The position numbers and the translations under genes are program-made. Of a DNA stretch of 64,000 bases, positions 63,471-64,000 are shown in pieces. The notes beneath the pieces were generated by a model that saw only the letters and a program-made list of their open reading frames with translations, made no database searches and was not told the DNA's origin. Numbering within the stretch: position 1 is the first letter of the stretch; each line of letters opens with the position of its first letter. Origin of the DNA: Yponomeuta sedellus (Eukaryota > Arthropoda > Insecta > Lepidoptera > Yponomeutidae); the NCBI GenBank assembly GCA_934045075.1, contig OW203745.1, positions 13,860,184-13,924,183 on the forward strand. Reading direction: 5' to 3'.

Positions 63471-64000
63471 TTAAAAAATGTGAAACTTTTGAATATCGAC
63501 TTTCAATTGTTTTTGTTATTCAATTTAGACAAGAAAGATGGATACTGCGAAAATTCGAGTGATTTTTGAATACGAGTTCCGACGCGGAACTAACGCGGCA
63601 GAAACAGCCCGCAATATCAATGCTGCGTTTGGAGAGGGGTCTACTAATGCCGTTAAACCATGCCGCTAATTCCTGGGTAGTTTGACTAGGATCGGCTTCC
63701 ACTATCTCTCTTAATTCATCGTTATTCACCTGTGTGGGCGGTCTTCCTCGTGGCTCGTTCTTTAAGTCGAAATTTCCATCACGAAAGCGTTTAAACCAAA
63801 ATCGCACGGTGCGTTCATTAGTAGACCCCTCTCCTAACGCAGCATTGATATTGCGGGCTGTTTCTGCCGCGTTAGTTCCGCGTCGGAACTCTTATTCAAA
63901 AATCACTCGAATTTTCGCAGTATCCATCTTTCTTGTCTAAATTGAATAACAAAAACAATTGAAAGTCGATATTCAAATGTTTCACATTTTTTAAAAAAGA
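63471..64000. mobile_element. Fold-back mariner element, cut by the window edge
   Basis: 63471-63649 (plus sense) and 63812-64000 (minus sense) are inverse copies of a mariner 5' end, including the start MDTAKIRVIFE. Between them lies more of the minus-sense transposase. The outer end on the right is beyond the window. Confidence 0.75.
63650..63927 (-). pseudogene. Mariner transposase amino-terminal fragment
   Basis: Begins MDTAKIRVIFE, then a stop codon (TAA) where the inverse arm has TAC. It then continues FRRGTNAAETARNINAALG, RFWFKRFRDGNFDLKNEPRG and AAWFNG, the helix-turn-helix region of Mos1-like mariner transposases. It breaks off before the DDD catalytic part. Not functional. Confidence 0.75.

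Noticed and set aside
1..64000. LTR retrotransposon or endogenous virus
   Set aside because: No paired LTRs, no protease-integrase or envelope-like frame; all reverse transcriptases seen are of the non-LTR endonuclease type.

Overview
The window is eukaryotic and looks like a lepidopteran (moth or butterfly) nuclear genome. Short coding exons with GT-AG introns sit in AT-rich DNA. The interspersed repeats are of lepidopteran character: tRNA-derived SINEs, truncated RTE 3' ends with short-repeat tails, an R1-type element and many short inverted-repeat elements. The order is inferred from repeats and protein similarity; no species is named. No rRNA, CRISPR, operon or LTR element was found.

Four host genes could be assembled by following splice sites and reading phase. 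(1) 1-16091, minus: a secreted serine-protease homologue whose His, Asp and Ser catalytic positions are all replaced; it runs off the left edge. (2) 17499-31166, minus: MED20, a Mediator head subunit, complete in five exons (208 aa). (3) 35351-47255, plus: HERPUD/Herp, the ER-membrane ubiquitin-like ERAD factor, complete in six exons (355 aa). (4) 50848-60519, minus: TIPIN, the Timeless partner of the replication fork protection complex, complete in five exons (530 aa). HERPUD and TIPIN converge. MED20 and HERPUD are divergent across about 4.2 kb of transposon debris. A possible first coding exon of another gene (61287-61358, plus) is divergent from TIPIN.

Most of the rest is mobile DNA, much of it inside introns. 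An RTE-type element with an unbroken 1026-codon ORF lies in intron 1 of the protease homologue. A nearly 8.5 kb R1-type element with two long ORFs, a duplicated 3' UTR stem-loop and about 54 terminal A residues lies in MED20 intron 3. A second unbroken RTE-type element lies in TIPIN intron 3. DNA transposons include a pogo-like element deleted internally (TA duplications), a Harbinger remnant (TAA duplications), a fold-back mariner at the right edge and several non-autonomous elements with clear terminal inverted repeats.

The most notable patterns are as follows. A tRNA-derived SINE family repeatedly inserts as an inverted unit bounded by one target-site duplication. A second SINE family has a head resembling 5S rRNA. 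The R1-type element carries two copies of a GC-rich hairpin in its 3' UTR. Penelope-like fragments carry hammerhead-like cores. The TIPIN tail holds a duplicated KEN/TPxK module. Several repeats sit very close to splice sites of the host genes.
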